From: Fidelibacterota bacterium
GTDB taxonomy: Bacteria > Fidelibacterota > Fidelibacteria > Fidelibacterales > Fidelibacteraceae
Assembly (NCBI GenBank): GCA_030596185.1
Contig: JAUVKP010000013.1
Location: forward strand, 1-9,839
DNA length: 9,839 nt
Direction: 5' to 3'
Each line of letters opens with the position of its first letter. Position 1 is the stretch's first letter. Made by a program: the position numbers and the translations under genes. Below the pieces are notes generated by a model. The model was given only the letters and a program-made list of their open reading frames with translations, was not told the DNA's origin and did not search any database. This document shows positions 1 through 7,866 of the stretch, piece after piece.

Positions 1-2212
1 TGAAGAATCCAAAAAGCAAAAAGAGCAAAAAGAAGAACGCCAAAAAGCTGAAAAAGTAGCTGCTGAACAACTAAGAAAAGAACATTCAGATAAAACTAAA
101 GATGCCGATAAAGATGATAAGAAGAAAGACAGGGTCAAAAAACCTGGAGAAAATCAGTTTGAAAATAAACTGGAAAAACTGAAAGCTCGTCATAAACATG
201 CAACGAAGCGTATTCAAGTTTCAGAAATGGAATCTCGTTTGGACAAGTTCCGTCAATCAAAGAATATTGATGACCTTGAAACCGGAACTGCAAAACCTGT
301 TGTCTCCAAACGTCGCCATAAGAAGAAAAAAGTAGTGGATCAGAATGAAGTGAACAAAGCTATCCAAGCTACACTTTCATCAATGGGTTCTAAGTCTAAA
401 AAGAAAAAATATAAAACACGTCAGGTTGAGGAAGGTGAGGAGATCCTTGAAAAAGGTATCATCGAGATCACTGAATTTATCTCAGTTGATGAACTGGCAA
501 AGCATTTGGATGTTACGGCAGTTGATATTATTGGAAAATGTCTCAGTATGGGTCTGATGGTAACCATCAATCAGCGTCTGGATTGGGACACTATTGAATT
601 GCTTGCTGCAGAATATGAAGTTGAAGTAAGTAAACTCAACGAATACACCGAAGAGATCATTGAAGATGATGAAGAAGAATTCGAAGGTGAACTCATAGAA
701 CGTCCTCCGGTTGTTACAGTCATGGGTCATGTGGATCATGGTAAGACATCAATTCTTGATTTTATCCGTAAAGAACAAGTTGTGGATGGAGAATCGGGTG
801 GTATTACTCAGCATATCGGTGCCTACAGTGTAAAAACAAGTGCTGGAAAACAAATTACTTTCCTTGATACTCCAGGTCACGAAGCTTTTACCGCTATGCG
901 TGCACGTGGAGCACAAGTTACTGATATTGTTGTGGTTGTGGTTGCTGCAGATGATGGTGTGATGCCTCAGACAAAGGAAGCTATTAACCACGCGCAAGCT
1001 GCAGGTGTACCAATGATCATCGCGATCAATAAAATGGATAAACCTGATATTGATCCTGACAAAGTTATTCGCGAATTATCTGAGATGAATGTATTGGTCG
1101 AAGATTGGGGAGGTTCAGTACAGTCCGTTAAGGTTTCAGCCAAAACAGGTTTAAACATAGATGCCTTGCTTGATGCTATCTTGCTAGAAGCAGAAGTTCT
1201 AGAATTAAAATCTACACCTGAAGGTGATTCACGCGGTATCGTGATCGAATCGCAGTTAGATAAAGGACTTGGTGCTATTGCGACTGTATTGATCAATCGC
1301 GGTACTCTGAGAGTTGGGGATACATTTATCTCCGGCCGCTTTGCCGGACGTGTTCGAGCTATGATGGATGAATACGGTAAACGGATCAAGGAAGCTTTAC
1401 CTGCTGATCCTATACAGATACAGGGATTTGATTCAGTTCCGCAGGCAGGTGATCGTTTTATTGTGATGGACGATGAGAAAGAAGCTCGCCGTATCGCAAA
1501 CGAACGCCAAATTATTCATCGCGAACAGGAGTTCCGGGCACAATCACTACAGACTCTTGATGAGATCGGCCGCCAGATCGCTGAAGGTCGTACCCGTGAA
1601 CTTGCTATTATCATTAAAGGTGATATGGACGGTTCCATTGAAGCATTGGCTGATTCATTTATGAAATTATCTACCAAAGAAGTGGCTGTAAATGTTATCC
1701 ACCGTGGTATCGGTATGATCAACGAATCAGATATCAACCTGGCATCTGCATCAAGAGCCGTTATTTTTGGTTTTCATGTGAATGCAACAGGTAAAGCGCT
1801 GGAACGCGCAAAAAAACTTAGTGTCGAGATCCGAAATTATACGGTTATCTACGATGCCGTTGAAGATGTACGCCTTGCTCTTGAAGGTTTGCTTGAACCC
1901 GATAAGGTTCAGGAAATTCTCGGTTCATCTGAAGTTCGTCAGTTGATCAAGATATCTAAAATTGGTGTGATCGCAGGTTCTATTGTAACCAGCGGTACCA
2001 TGAAAAGAAATACGACGATCCGTATCCTTCGGGACGGTGAAGAAATATTTAAAGGTTATTTATCATCCATTAAGAGATTTAAGGATGATGTGAAAGAAGT
2101 TAAAGAAGGTTTTGAATGTGGTATTTACATTGACTCCTTCACAGATTTCAAAGAAGGCGATATTGTTGAAAGCTATATGGAAAAAGCGGTAAAACGTAAA
2201 TTAGAGGCTTAA
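1..2212 (+). CDS. infB: Translation initiation factor IF-2, 3' part (5' end outside window)
   Basis: IF2 is the GTPase that brings initiator fMet-tRNA to the 30S subunit and promotes 70S joining. The frame is open from base 2, so the gene starts upstream; 736 residues are visible. Numbering from the first visible codon: residues 1 to about 75 are a Lys/Glu-rich linker, and residues about 160-209 match the second IF2 N-terminal domain (ISVDELAKHLDV). The G domain follows, with GHVDHGKT at 242-249, GGITQHIG, DTPGH at 289-293, NKMD at 343-346 and SAKTG at 379-383. Domain II and the C-terminal tRNA-binding part run to the TAA at 2210-2212. The ATG at 227 lies inside the open frame and has no Shine-Dalgarno sequence, so it is not the gene start. 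All GTPase motifs are intact. Linkage to rbfA, truB and rpsO is the usual bacterial arrangement; an upstream nusA is likely but not visible. Confidence 0.98.
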   Translation, partial: EESKKQKEQKEERQKAEKVAAEQLRKEHSDKTKDADKDDKKKDRVKKPGENQFENKLEKLKARHKHATKRIQVSEMESRLDKFRQSKNIDDLETGTAKPVVSKRRHKKKKVVDQNEVNKAIQATLSSMGSKSKKKKYKTRQVEEGEEILEKGIIEITEFISVDELAKHLDVTAVDIIGKCLSMGLMVTINQRLDWDTIELLAAEYEVEVSKLNEYTEEIIEDDEEEFEGELIERPPVVTVMGHVDHGKTSILDFIRKEQVVDGESGGITQHIGAYSVKTSAGKQITFLDTPGHEAFTAMRARGAQVTDIVVVVVAADDGVMPQTKEAINHAQAAGVPMIIAINKMDKPDIDPDKVIRELSEMNVLVEDWGGSVQSVKVSAKTGLNIDALLDAILLEAEVLELKSTPEGDSRGIVIESQLDKGLGAIATVLINRGTLRVGDTFISGRFAGRVRAMMDEYGKRIKEALPADPIQIQGFDSVPQAGDRFIVMDDEKEARRIANERQIIHREQEFRAQSLQTLDEIGRQIAEGRTRELAIIIKGDMDGSIEALADSFMKLSTKEVAVNVIHRGIGMINESDINLASASRAVIFGFHVNATGKALERAKKLSVEIRNYTVIYDAVEDVRLALEGLLEPDKVQEILGSSEVRQLIKISKIGVIAGSIVTSGTMKRNTTIRILRDGEEIFKGYLSSIKRFKDDVKEVKEGFECGIYIDSFTDFKEGDIVESYMEKAVKRKLEA

Positions 2213-2216
2213 GAAT

Positions 2217-2555
2217 ATGATATCACGTTCAGAAAGATTGGCAAAAGAGATTCGCCACGCTGTGGCGGGACTGCTGATCCACTCGGCACCTGAAGATTGC
2301 AATGAGGCGATGCTGACTGTTTCACATGTGGAATTGACCAAAGATCTAAAAGAAGCAAGGATCTTTATTTCGGTCTATCCTCCTGATGAAGGCCTGCGTA
2401 AGCGTTGTCTTGCTTCCTTGGTCTCAATGAGAGGACGTATACGTCTCGAGATCGGGAATAAGGTTATCATGCGCTATGTGCCGAAAATTAAATTGTTAAT
2501 TGACGATAGTTTGGATAATGTTGAAACCATTAACACATTATTGCGAGATATCTGA
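2217..2555 (+). CDS. rbfA: Ribosome-binding factor A
   Basis: RbfA is a small KH-fold protein that binds the immature 30S subunit near the 5' end of 16S rRNA and helps late 30S maturation, especially in the cold. The 112-residue product is of usual family length. It opens with SRSERLAKEIRHAVAGLL and ends with the typical VPKIKLLIDDSLDNVETINTLL, the strand and helix that close the KH-like fold. The ATG lies 4 bases after the infB stop. An AGAGG at 2203-2207, inside the last infB codons, serves as its ribosome binding site, which suggests translational coupling to infB. The TGA stop at 2553-2555 overlaps the likely truB ribosome binding site. Nothing in the sequence is unusual. Confidence 0.95.
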   Translation: MISRSERLAKEIRHAVAGLLIHSAPEDCNEAMLTVSHVELTKDLKEARIFISVYPPDEGLRKRCLASLVSMRGRIRLEIGNKVIMRYVPKIKLLIDDSLDNVETINTLLRDI

Positions 2556-2558
2556 GGA
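2554..2558 (+). promoter_or_regulatory. Ribosome binding site of truB, overlapping the rbfA stop
   Basis: GAGGA starts on the second base of the rbfA TGA stop. It lies 7 bases before the GTG at 2566 and 16 bases before the ATG at 2575. The spacing favours GTG as the truB start and implies that ribosomes finishing rbfA re-initiate on truB. Confidence 0.6.
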
Positions 2559-2565
2559 TGGACTT

Positions 2566-3240
2566 GTGCTGGGAATGACAGTTCCTTTGCACAAAGCCAT
2601 TGACTGGACATCCTTTGATGTTGTAAATAAATGCCGGTATGCCACGGGCTTTAAAAAAGTCGGTCACGCCGGAACCCTTGACCCATTCGCGGAGGGTGTA
2701 CTTATCTTGGGCTTTGGAAAGCATACGAAATTGCTGGATACCCACAAGGATAAGAACAAGGTATACCGCGTTGACATAGAACTGGGCAAAGAAACCGACA
2801 CGCAAGATCGTGAAGGTCAGATCCTGAAAAGCAGCGAGGTTGATTCGCCACCAACTTTGGATGACATTCAGGCAGTTTTGCCGCAATTCAGGGGTGATAT
2901 CACCCAGATTCCGCCGATGCACTCGGCCAAAAAGGTAAAGGGAAAACGCCTTTATACTTTGGCAAGAGCCGGCAAGATCATTGAAAGAGACCCTATACAT
3001 GTCCGTATCAACGCTCTTGATATTCTTGAATATGAGTGGCCGAGACTGACCTGCAGGGTAAATTGCAGTACCGGAACTTATATTCGTACCCTTGCGGCGG
3101 ATATCGGCTCTGCTCTTGGCTGCGGCGCTTACGCGCATGCATTGGTCAGGGAGCAGATCGGAGATATCACATTGGACGAATGCTACACAATAGAAGAATT
3201 TATTGAAGCATGGAAATCTATAGCACACTTGACCAAATAG
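2566..3240 (+). CDS. truB: tRNA pseudouridine(55) synthase TruB
   Basis: TruB converts uridine 55 in the T-loop of nearly all elongator tRNAs to pseudouridine and also acts as a tRNA-folding chaperone. The product has the family signatures in order: DWTSFDVVNK (residues 13-22), GHAGTLDPFAEGVLILGFGK with the catalytic aspartate at residue 39, IPPMHSAKKVKGKRLY, and the CSTGTYIRTLAADIG motif. It is about 224 residues long and ends soon after the catalytic domain, so a C-terminal PUA domain seems absent, as in shorter bacterial TruBs. The frame is open upstream into rbfA, so the start is uncertain. I chose GTG 2566 because GAGGA sits 7 bases before it; ATG 2575 is the main alternative. The 3' end overlaps ribF by 31 bases. 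Confidence 0.94.
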   Translation: MLGMTVPLHKAIDWTSFDVVNKCRYATGFKKVGHAGTLDPFAEGVLILGFGKHTKLLDTHKDKNKVYRVDIELGKETDTQDREGQILKSSEVDSPPTLDDIQAVLPQFRGDITQIPPMHSAKKVKGKRLYTLARAGKIIERDPIHVRINALDILEYEWPRLTCRVNCSTGTYIRTLAADIGSALGCGAYAHALVREQIGDITLDECYTIEEFIEAWKSIAHLTK

Positions 3241-4124
3241 GGGATAGACCCGCTGTAGTATTGGCCGTTGGTTCATTTGACGGACTGCATCAGGGACATC
3301 GGAAGATCTTAAAAATAGTACGCGAAGAAGCGAACCGACGCGGTGTGAAAAGTATGATTATTACCTTCGCGCCAACACCGCGAGAGGTATTTAGCGGACA
3401 AAAAGAGATCGCTCTGATGAAACCGGAGGAAAAAACCGATGCTATCACTGCGATGGGGATAGATATAGTGTGTATGAAGCACTTTGATCTCGAATTTGCA
3501 AAGATAGGTCCGGATGAATTCCTCACACGTTTATTGACATATCTCGATCTGAAGGCCATTGTGGCCGGTCCCGACCATTCAATTGGTAATAAAGAAACAG
3601 GCGGGATCGAGTATTTACGGGAAGCCGGTAAAAAAAATGATTTTGATCTTATAGTTGTGCCGAAAACACAATATAAAGGTGAAGAGATCAGTTCTCAGCT
3701 TGTTCGTAAAACACTTAAAACAGGTCAAATTGATGATGTAGTCGCCATGTTGGGTTATTACTTCCGGATCTCCGGAACAGTAGTCCCCGGTATGAAACGG
3801 GGAAGGACCTTAGGTTACCCAACGCTGAATATCAAACCTGATCTCGTATCTTGTATGATACCGGCTTATGGCGTTTACTGCGTGTCAGTCCGCTTGGATG
3901 GCAAGGATATGCCCGGAATATGCAATATTGGAGTGCGTCCTACATTCGAGGAAGAAGGACTTTCCATGGAGGTGCATGTTTTTAACGAGGACCTTGATCA
4001 TCAATACGGGAAAGCAGTCGAGATTCGCTTTATGCATTATATCCGTGGTGAACGGAAATTTGATAACAAAGAAGTTCTTATAGAGCAAATAAAAAAAGAC
4101 ATTGAAAAATGTAAAACATATTGA
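3210..4124 (+). CDS. ribF: Bifunctional riboflavin kinase / FAD synthetase
   Basis: RibF phosphorylates riboflavin to FMN and adenylylates FMN to FAD in the cytosol. The 304-residue protein has the usual two-domain layout. The N-terminal nucleotidyltransferase has [10 protein letters not shown] at residues 21-30 and [10 protein letters not shown] at about 160-169. The C-terminal riboflavin kinase has [14 protein letters not shown] at 198-211, with the PTxN metal/ATP motif, and NIGVRPTF at 239-246. The ATG at 3210 gives the normal N-terminus ([10 protein letters not shown]) and places the start 31 bases inside truB, so translation is probably coupled; no strong Shine-Dalgarno is visible. Two N-domain motifs deviate. 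The usual TFxPHPxxV reads TFAPTPREV (residues 52-60), without its His. The usual GxDFxFG-type loop reads GPDHSIG (120-126). Kinase motifs look normal. FAD-synthetase activity is therefore slightly less certain than kinase activity. Confidence 0.95.
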   Translation: MEIYSTLDQIGDRPAVVLAVGSFDGLHQGHRKILKIVREEANRRGVKSMIITFAPTPREVFSGQKEIALMKPEEKTDAITAMGIDIVCMKHFDLEFAKIGPDEFLTRLLTYLDLKAIVAGPDHSIGNKETGGIEYLREAGKKNDFDLIVVPKTQYKGEEISSQLVRKTLKTGQIDDVVAMLGYYFRISGTVVPGMKRGRTLGYPTLNIKPDLVSCMIPAYGVYCVSVRLDGKDMPGICNIGVRPTFEEEGLSMEVHVFNEDLDHQYGKAVEIRFMHYIRGERKFDNKEVLIEQIKKDIEKCKTY

Positions 4125-4125
4125 C

Positions 4126-4130
4126 GGAGG
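4126..4130 (+). promoter_or_regulatory. Strong ribosome binding site of rpsO
   Basis: GGAGG lies just after the ribF stop and 4 bases before the ATG at 4135. It fixes the S15 start at 4135 rather than at the in-frame TTG at 4102. It is the strongest Shine-Dalgarno in the window, as expected for a ribosomal protein gene. Confidence 0.75.
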
Positions 4131-4134
4131 AAAA

Positions 4135-4407
4135 ATGTCAACTTTAAGTAAAGATCAGATCGCAGAGATCGTAAAGAAATTTGGAAAAAATGAACAAGAT
4201 ACCGGAGCTCCTGAAGTACAGGTCGCTATTTTAACACAGCGTATTAAAGACCTGACTGAGCATGCGAAATTGCACAAAAAAGACCATCATAACCGTCGTG
4301 GATTATCCAAGATGGTTGGTCAACGTCGCCGTTTACTTCGCTACATCCAAAAGGATGATTATAACCGTTATCTTGACCTAATTAAAGTACTAGGATTAAG
4401 AAAATAA
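4135..4407 (+). CDS. rpsO: 30S ribosomal protein S15
   Basis: S15 is a primary 16S rRNA-binding protein that organises the central domain of the 30S subunit and forms a bridge to the 50S. The product has 90 residues, the normal size. It shows the family pattern: an N-terminal helix ([20 protein letters not shown]), [20 protein letters not shown], then [20 protein letters not shown] and [24 protein letters not shown]. The conserved HxxDHHxRRGL rRNA-contact stretch is complete. The start is set by GGAGG at 4126-4130. It lies 10 bases after ribF and 45 bases before pnp, the common rpsO-pnp pairing. I see no clear S15 autoregulatory RNA in the short leader. Confidence 0.98.
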   Translation: MSTLSKDQIAEIVKKFGKNEQDTGAPEVQVAILTQRIKDLTEHAKLHKKDHHNRRGLSKMVGQRRRLLRYIQKDDYNRYLDLIKVLGLRK

Positions 4408-4413
4408 CATAAA

Positions 4414-4438
4414 TGACAGCAGGAAATAGTTGCTGTCG
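4414..4438 (+). promoter_or_regulatory. RNA hairpin between rpsO and pnp
   Basis: GACAGCA at 4415-4421 pairs perfectly with TGCTGTC at 4431-4437 around a 9-base loop, and an extra T-G wobble extends the stem to 4414/4438. No U-run follows, so it does not look like an intrinsic terminator. It sits three bases before the pnp ribosome binding site. In enterobacteria the rpsO-pnp spacer carries an RNase III-cleaved hairpin through which PNPase represses its own synthesis. A similar processing or autoregulatory role here is inference from position only. Confidence 0.55.
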
Positions 4439-4440
4439 AG

Positions 4441-4446
4441 AAGGAG
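4441..4446 (+). promoter_or_regulatory. Ribosome binding site that decides the TTG start of pnp
   Basis: AAGGAG lies 6 bases before TTG 4453. An in-frame TAA at 4447-4449 rules out any start further upstream, and the next in-frame ATG is inside the conserved first domain. Confidence 0.8.
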
Positions 4447-4452
4447 TAAACT

Positions 4453-6606
4453 TTGATTACTAAAGAAAGAACCATAGCTGGTAAATTAATCAGCTTGGAA
4501 ACAGGTCGTATTGCCAAACAAGCAGATGGTGCTGTTCTTGCAAGTGTCGGCGATACCATGGTGTTGGCTACGGTTGTATCCAGCAAAAAACCGCGCGAGG
4601 GTGCTGATTTTGTTCCATTATCAGTAGAATTTCGCGAAAAATTCTATTCAAGCGGTAAGATCCCCGGTGGATTCTTACGACGTGAAGCCAGATTGTCAGA
4701 TCGCGAGATCTTAAGCTCACGTATTATTGATCGCCAGATCAGGCCTTTATTGCCGAAGAACTGGTATTTTGAAACACAAGTTATCGTAAGTGTATTATCA
4801 TATGATGGCGAAAATCAACCGGATATGTTGGGTACAGTTGCCGCTTCGGCTGCTCTTAGTATTTCTGACATTCCTTTTGAAGGACCTATCGCATCGGTTC
4901 GTGCTGCACGCGTTGATGGGGAATATGTAATAAACCCAACATATGCTCAGCTTGAAGATACAGATTTAGAAATTGTTGTTGCCGGATCTAAAGATTCAAT
5001 CGTTATGGTTGAAGGTGAAACAAAAGAAGTTTCTGAAAATGATTTCTTGGGTGCTGTTAAAGTATCTCATGAAGCAATTGTTGAATTCATTGCAATGCAA
5101 GATGAATTAGTTGCTGAGATCAAACCGGTTAAGCGCGAAAAACCTGTAGATGAAGAAGATGAAGATTTCAAAGCCAAAGTCATTGAGATGGTTGGCAAGA
5201 AAATGGATAAGATCCTCTCCATCACGATGAAGCAGGAACGCGGCGATGCGGAAGTTGCCTTAGTAACTGAGATCGTTGAAGCATTGGAAGAAGAATATCC
5301 CGAATGTGAAGATGATGTAAAGAATATCGTTCACGATATTCATAAAGAAGAAATTCGCAAGAAGATCTTGAAGAAAAAAATCCGTGTAGATGGTAGAAAA
5401 ACAAATGAAATTCGTAAGATCACCGCAGAAGTAGCTGTTCTACCACGTGTTCATGGTTCTTCATTATTTACTCGCGGAGAAACTCAGGCATTAGTTGTAA
5501 CAACTCTGGGATCATCACGTGACGCTCAATTATTAGATAGCATAAATGGCAAAGAAGATAAAGTCTATATGCTACAATACAATTTCCCGCCTTTCTCTAC
5601 CGGAGAAGCTCGCATGATCCGTGGCGTTAGTCGTCGTGAAGTTGGTCATGGTAATCTTGCAGAACGTTCACTTAAACCTGTTCTTCCTTCAGCAGAAGAT
5701 TTTCCTTATACCATTCGTGTTGTCTCGGATATTATGGAATCAAACGGTTCTTCATCCATGGCATCTGTCTGTGGTGGTTGTCTATCTCTGATGGACGCCG
5801 GTGTACCGCTGAAAAAAATGGTATCCGGTATTGCAATGGGATTGATCACAGACGGCGATAAATTCGCTGTTCTTTCTGATATCCTAGGTGAAGAAGATCA
5901 TTATGGTGATATGGATTTCAAGGTAACAGGTACTGAAGATGGTATTACTGCCATTCAAATGGACCTGAAGATCGAAGGATTGTCTTTTGATCTTATGAAA
6001 ACCGCATTGGAACAAGCAAAAGAAGGCCGTCTTCATATTCTCAATGAAATGAAGAAAGGCTTAGATACACCAAGACCTGAACTAAGCAAATGGGCACCGC
6101 GCATGTCCTCTATGAAGATCGATACTGAAAAGATCGGTGCTGTAATAGGACCGGGCGGTAAAGTCATTAAAGAAATTATTGCTAAAACCGGCGTTGAAAT
6201 GGATATTGATCAAGACGGAATCGTTAAGATCTTTACCATGGATGCTGCTGCAGCAACTGAAGCTGAAAATTGGGTTAAAGCATTGGTTGCTGAACCTGAA
6301 GTGGGTAAAATTTACGATGCAAAAGTCACACGTCTTATGGACTTTGGTGCTTTTGTTGAATTTATGCCCGGAAAAGAAGGCTTGGTTCATATTTCTGAAA
6401 TGGCTTGGGAACGTACCAACGCCGTAACTGATATTGTTCAGGAAAATCAAGCCATTAAGGTTAAATTATTTGAAGTTGATAGTCAGGGTCGTGTGAACTT
6501 GAGTATTAAACGGACAACAGCGCCCCCCGAAGGTTATGTGGAACCGGAACGGAAACCACGTCCTGACAGAAGACCCAATAACCATTCACGGGATCGTCGA
6601 AGATAA
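4453..6606 (+). CDS. pnp: Polynucleotide phosphorylase (polyribonucleotide nucleotidyltransferase)
   Basis: PNPase degrades RNA 3' to 5' by phosphorolysis and can add 3' tails; it is a homotrimer, often in the degradosome. The 717-residue protein is full length. The first RNase PH domain contains GKIPGGFLRREARLSDRE (residues 68-85) and SSRIIDRQIRPLLP. An all-helical linker follows. The second RNase PH domain starts near residue 314 (DGRKTNEIRKIT) and holds the metal-binding aspartates of the EDHYGDMDFK motif at D482 and D488 (E. coli D486 and D492). A KH domain has IGPGGKVIKEII (about 564-575), an S1 domain spans about 617-690 (DFGAFVEF, EGLVHISEM), and the tail is Arg/Pro-rich. Start is TTG, required by an in-frame stop two codons upstream and supported by AAGGAG. 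The RREARLSD motif, instead of the commoner KREGRPSE, resembles Bacteroidetes/Chlorobi enzymes. Confidence 0.98.
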   Translation: MITKERTIAGKLISLETGRIAKQADGAVLASVGDTMVLATVVSSKKPREGADFVPLSVEFREKFYSSGKIPGGFLRREARLSDREILSSRIIDRQIRPLLPKNWYFETQVIVSVLSYDGENQPDMLGTVAASAALSISDIPFEGPIASVRAARVDGEYVINPTYAQLEDTDLEIVVAGSKDSIVMVEGETKEVSENDFLGAVKVSHEAIVEFIAMQDELVAEIKPVKREKPVDEEDEDFKAKVIEMVGKKMDKILSITMKQERGDAEVALVTEIVEALEEEYPECEDDVKNIVHDIHKEEIRKKILKKKIRVDGRKTNEIRKITAEVAVLPRVHGSSLFTRGETQALVVTTLGSSRDAQLLDSINGKEDKVYMLQYNFPPFSTGEARMIRGVSRREVGHGNLAERSLKPVLPSAEDFPYTIRVVSDIMESNGSSSMASVCGGCLSLMDAGVPLKKMVSGIAMGLITDGDKFAVLSDILGEEDHYGDMDFKVTGTEDGITAIQMDLKIEGLSFDLMKTALEQAKEGRLHILNEMKKGLDTPRPELSKWAPRMSSMKIDTEKIGAVIGPGGKVIKEIIAKTGVEMDIDQDGIVKIFTMDAAAATEAENWVKALVAEPEVGKIYDAKVTRLMDFGAFVEFMPGKEGLVHISEMAWERTNAVTDIVQENQAIKVKLFEVDSQGRVNLSIKRTTAPPEGYVEPERKPRPDRRPNNHSRDRRR

Positions 6607-6621
6607 TCCTAAACGGAATTA

Positions 6622-7866
6622 ATGCAATTACCATATCATAAAACCGTTTTAAATAATGGAATAATTACACTGACCCAATCGGTTGACGCAGTTCGCTCGG
6701 TTGCGGTCGGTGTTTTCATTCAAGCAGGTTCTTGCGATGAGAACCCGCAAAATAATGGTATCGCACATTTTCTTGAACATATGTCTTTTAAACAGACAAA
6801 AACACGGTCGGCGTACGATATTGTTGAAGATATCGAATCCCGTGGTGGACATGTTAATGCATATACCAGTCGAGAATTGACAGGGTATTATGCACGTGTA
6901 CTGAATTCTGAATTAGATAAAACCTTAGATGTTCTTTGTGATATCGTTCGCAATTCAACCTATCCACAAGATGAAATAGAACGCGAAAAATCAGTGGTTA
7001 TTGAAGAAATTCGTGATTCTTTGGATACACCGCAAGATATCGCAAATGATTCCTTTATGGAGCAGATGTTCCCAAAACATCCCTATGGTTATCCCATTAT
7101 GGGTAATGAGGATACAGTTTCTTCTTTTTCATTGGATACTATCCGTGATTTTGTTGATAAGCAATATACTTCTTACCGCATAACAGTTGTAGCTGTTGGT
7201 GCCTTAGATCATAATAAAGTCGTTAAAAAAGTGGAAGCGATGATGGGAGATTTTAAGACCATCACTCACGCACGTGAGGAATATCCGCTTTTTGACCCTG
7301 TTGAAAAAGAACGGATCGTTTCACGAGATATTGCTCAGTCACACTTACTTATTGGCCGTCGTGCTATGGGATATACCGATAAACGTCGTGTTACCTATGC
7401 TGTTCTTAACTCAATTTTAAGTGCAGGTATGACATCCCGTCTTTTTCACAATATTCGTGAGAAATACGGTTTTGCTTATACTATCTATTCATTTATCGAT
7501 GCTTTCAAAACCACGGGTTTATTTGGTGTCTATATTGCAACAGATCTAAAACATGTTGATACACTGAAAGAACTGATCTGGAAAGAGTTTAGAAAATTAA
7601 AAAATGATGGTATAAGCGAACTTGAATTGGATAAAGTGAAAGCTCAAAGCAAAGGTTCATTGGTCATGGGCCTTGAAAGCATGCCCAATCAGATGGAACG
7701 TATGATACAACAACATATACGTTACAATAAGATAGTCAGCATAGATGAATCACTAAAAAAAATTGAAGCTATAAGACCGAAAGATATACAGGATATATCG
7801 CAAGAATTGTTTGACGAATCACTATTTCATACTTTACTGCTGAAACCAAATGGTAAAAAAACTTAA
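6622..7866 (+). CDS. M16 family zinc metallopeptidase (pitrilysin / processing-peptidase-like)
   Basis: This 414-residue protein is a single-chain, two-repeat M16B-type peptidase. The inverted zinc motif HFLEH lies at residues 49-53: H49 and H53 are predicted zinc ligands and E52 the catalytic base. The third ligand is probably E129 in the SVVIEEIRD segment, about 80 residues downstream as in mitochondrial processing peptidase. The C-terminal repeat has the family motif GMTSRLFHNIREKYGFAYTIYSF, including the Arg/Tyr pair that contacts substrate. Both halves therefore look functional. There is no signal peptide, so it should be cytosolic. The ATG lies 15 bases after pnp, with only a weak CGGA upstream. 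Its last 17 bases overlap the deacetylase gene. The position next to pnp matches mlpA of Bacillus. The substrate is unknown. Confidence 0.93.
   Translation: MQLPYHKTVLNNGIITLTQSVDAVRSVAVGVFIQAGSCDENPQNNGIAHFLEHMSFKQTKTRSAYDIVEDIESRGGHVNAYTSRELTGYYARVLNSELDKTLDVLCDIVRNSTYPQDEIEREKSVVIEEIRDSLDTPQDIANDSFMEQMFPKHPYGYPIMGNEDTVSSFSLDTIRDFVDKQYTSYRITVVAVGALDHNKVVKKVEAMMGDFKTITHAREEYPLFDPVEKERIVSRDIAQSHLLIGRRAMGYTDKRRVTYAVLNSILSAGMTSRLFHNIREKYGFAYTIYSFIDAFKTTGLFGVYIATDLKHVDTLKELIWKEFRKLKNDGISELELDKVKAQSKGSLVMGLESMPNQMERMIQQHIRYNKIVSIDESLKKIEAIRPKDIQDISQELFDESLFHTLLLKPNGKKT

Noticed and set aside
227..229. ATG 227 as the start of infB or of a short IF2 isoform
   Set aside because: The frame is open to the left edge with typical IF2 linker composition, and no Shine-Dalgarno precedes this ATG.
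967..1389. Minus-strand open frame of 140 codons opposite infB
   Set aside because: It lies wholly inside the IF2 GTPase and domain II coding sequence and shows no family motif; a shadow frame.
2530..3276. Minus-strand open frame of 248 codons opposite truB
   Set aside because: It mirrors the truB codons. The plus strand carries the full TruB catalytic motif, and the minus frame has no recognisable domain.
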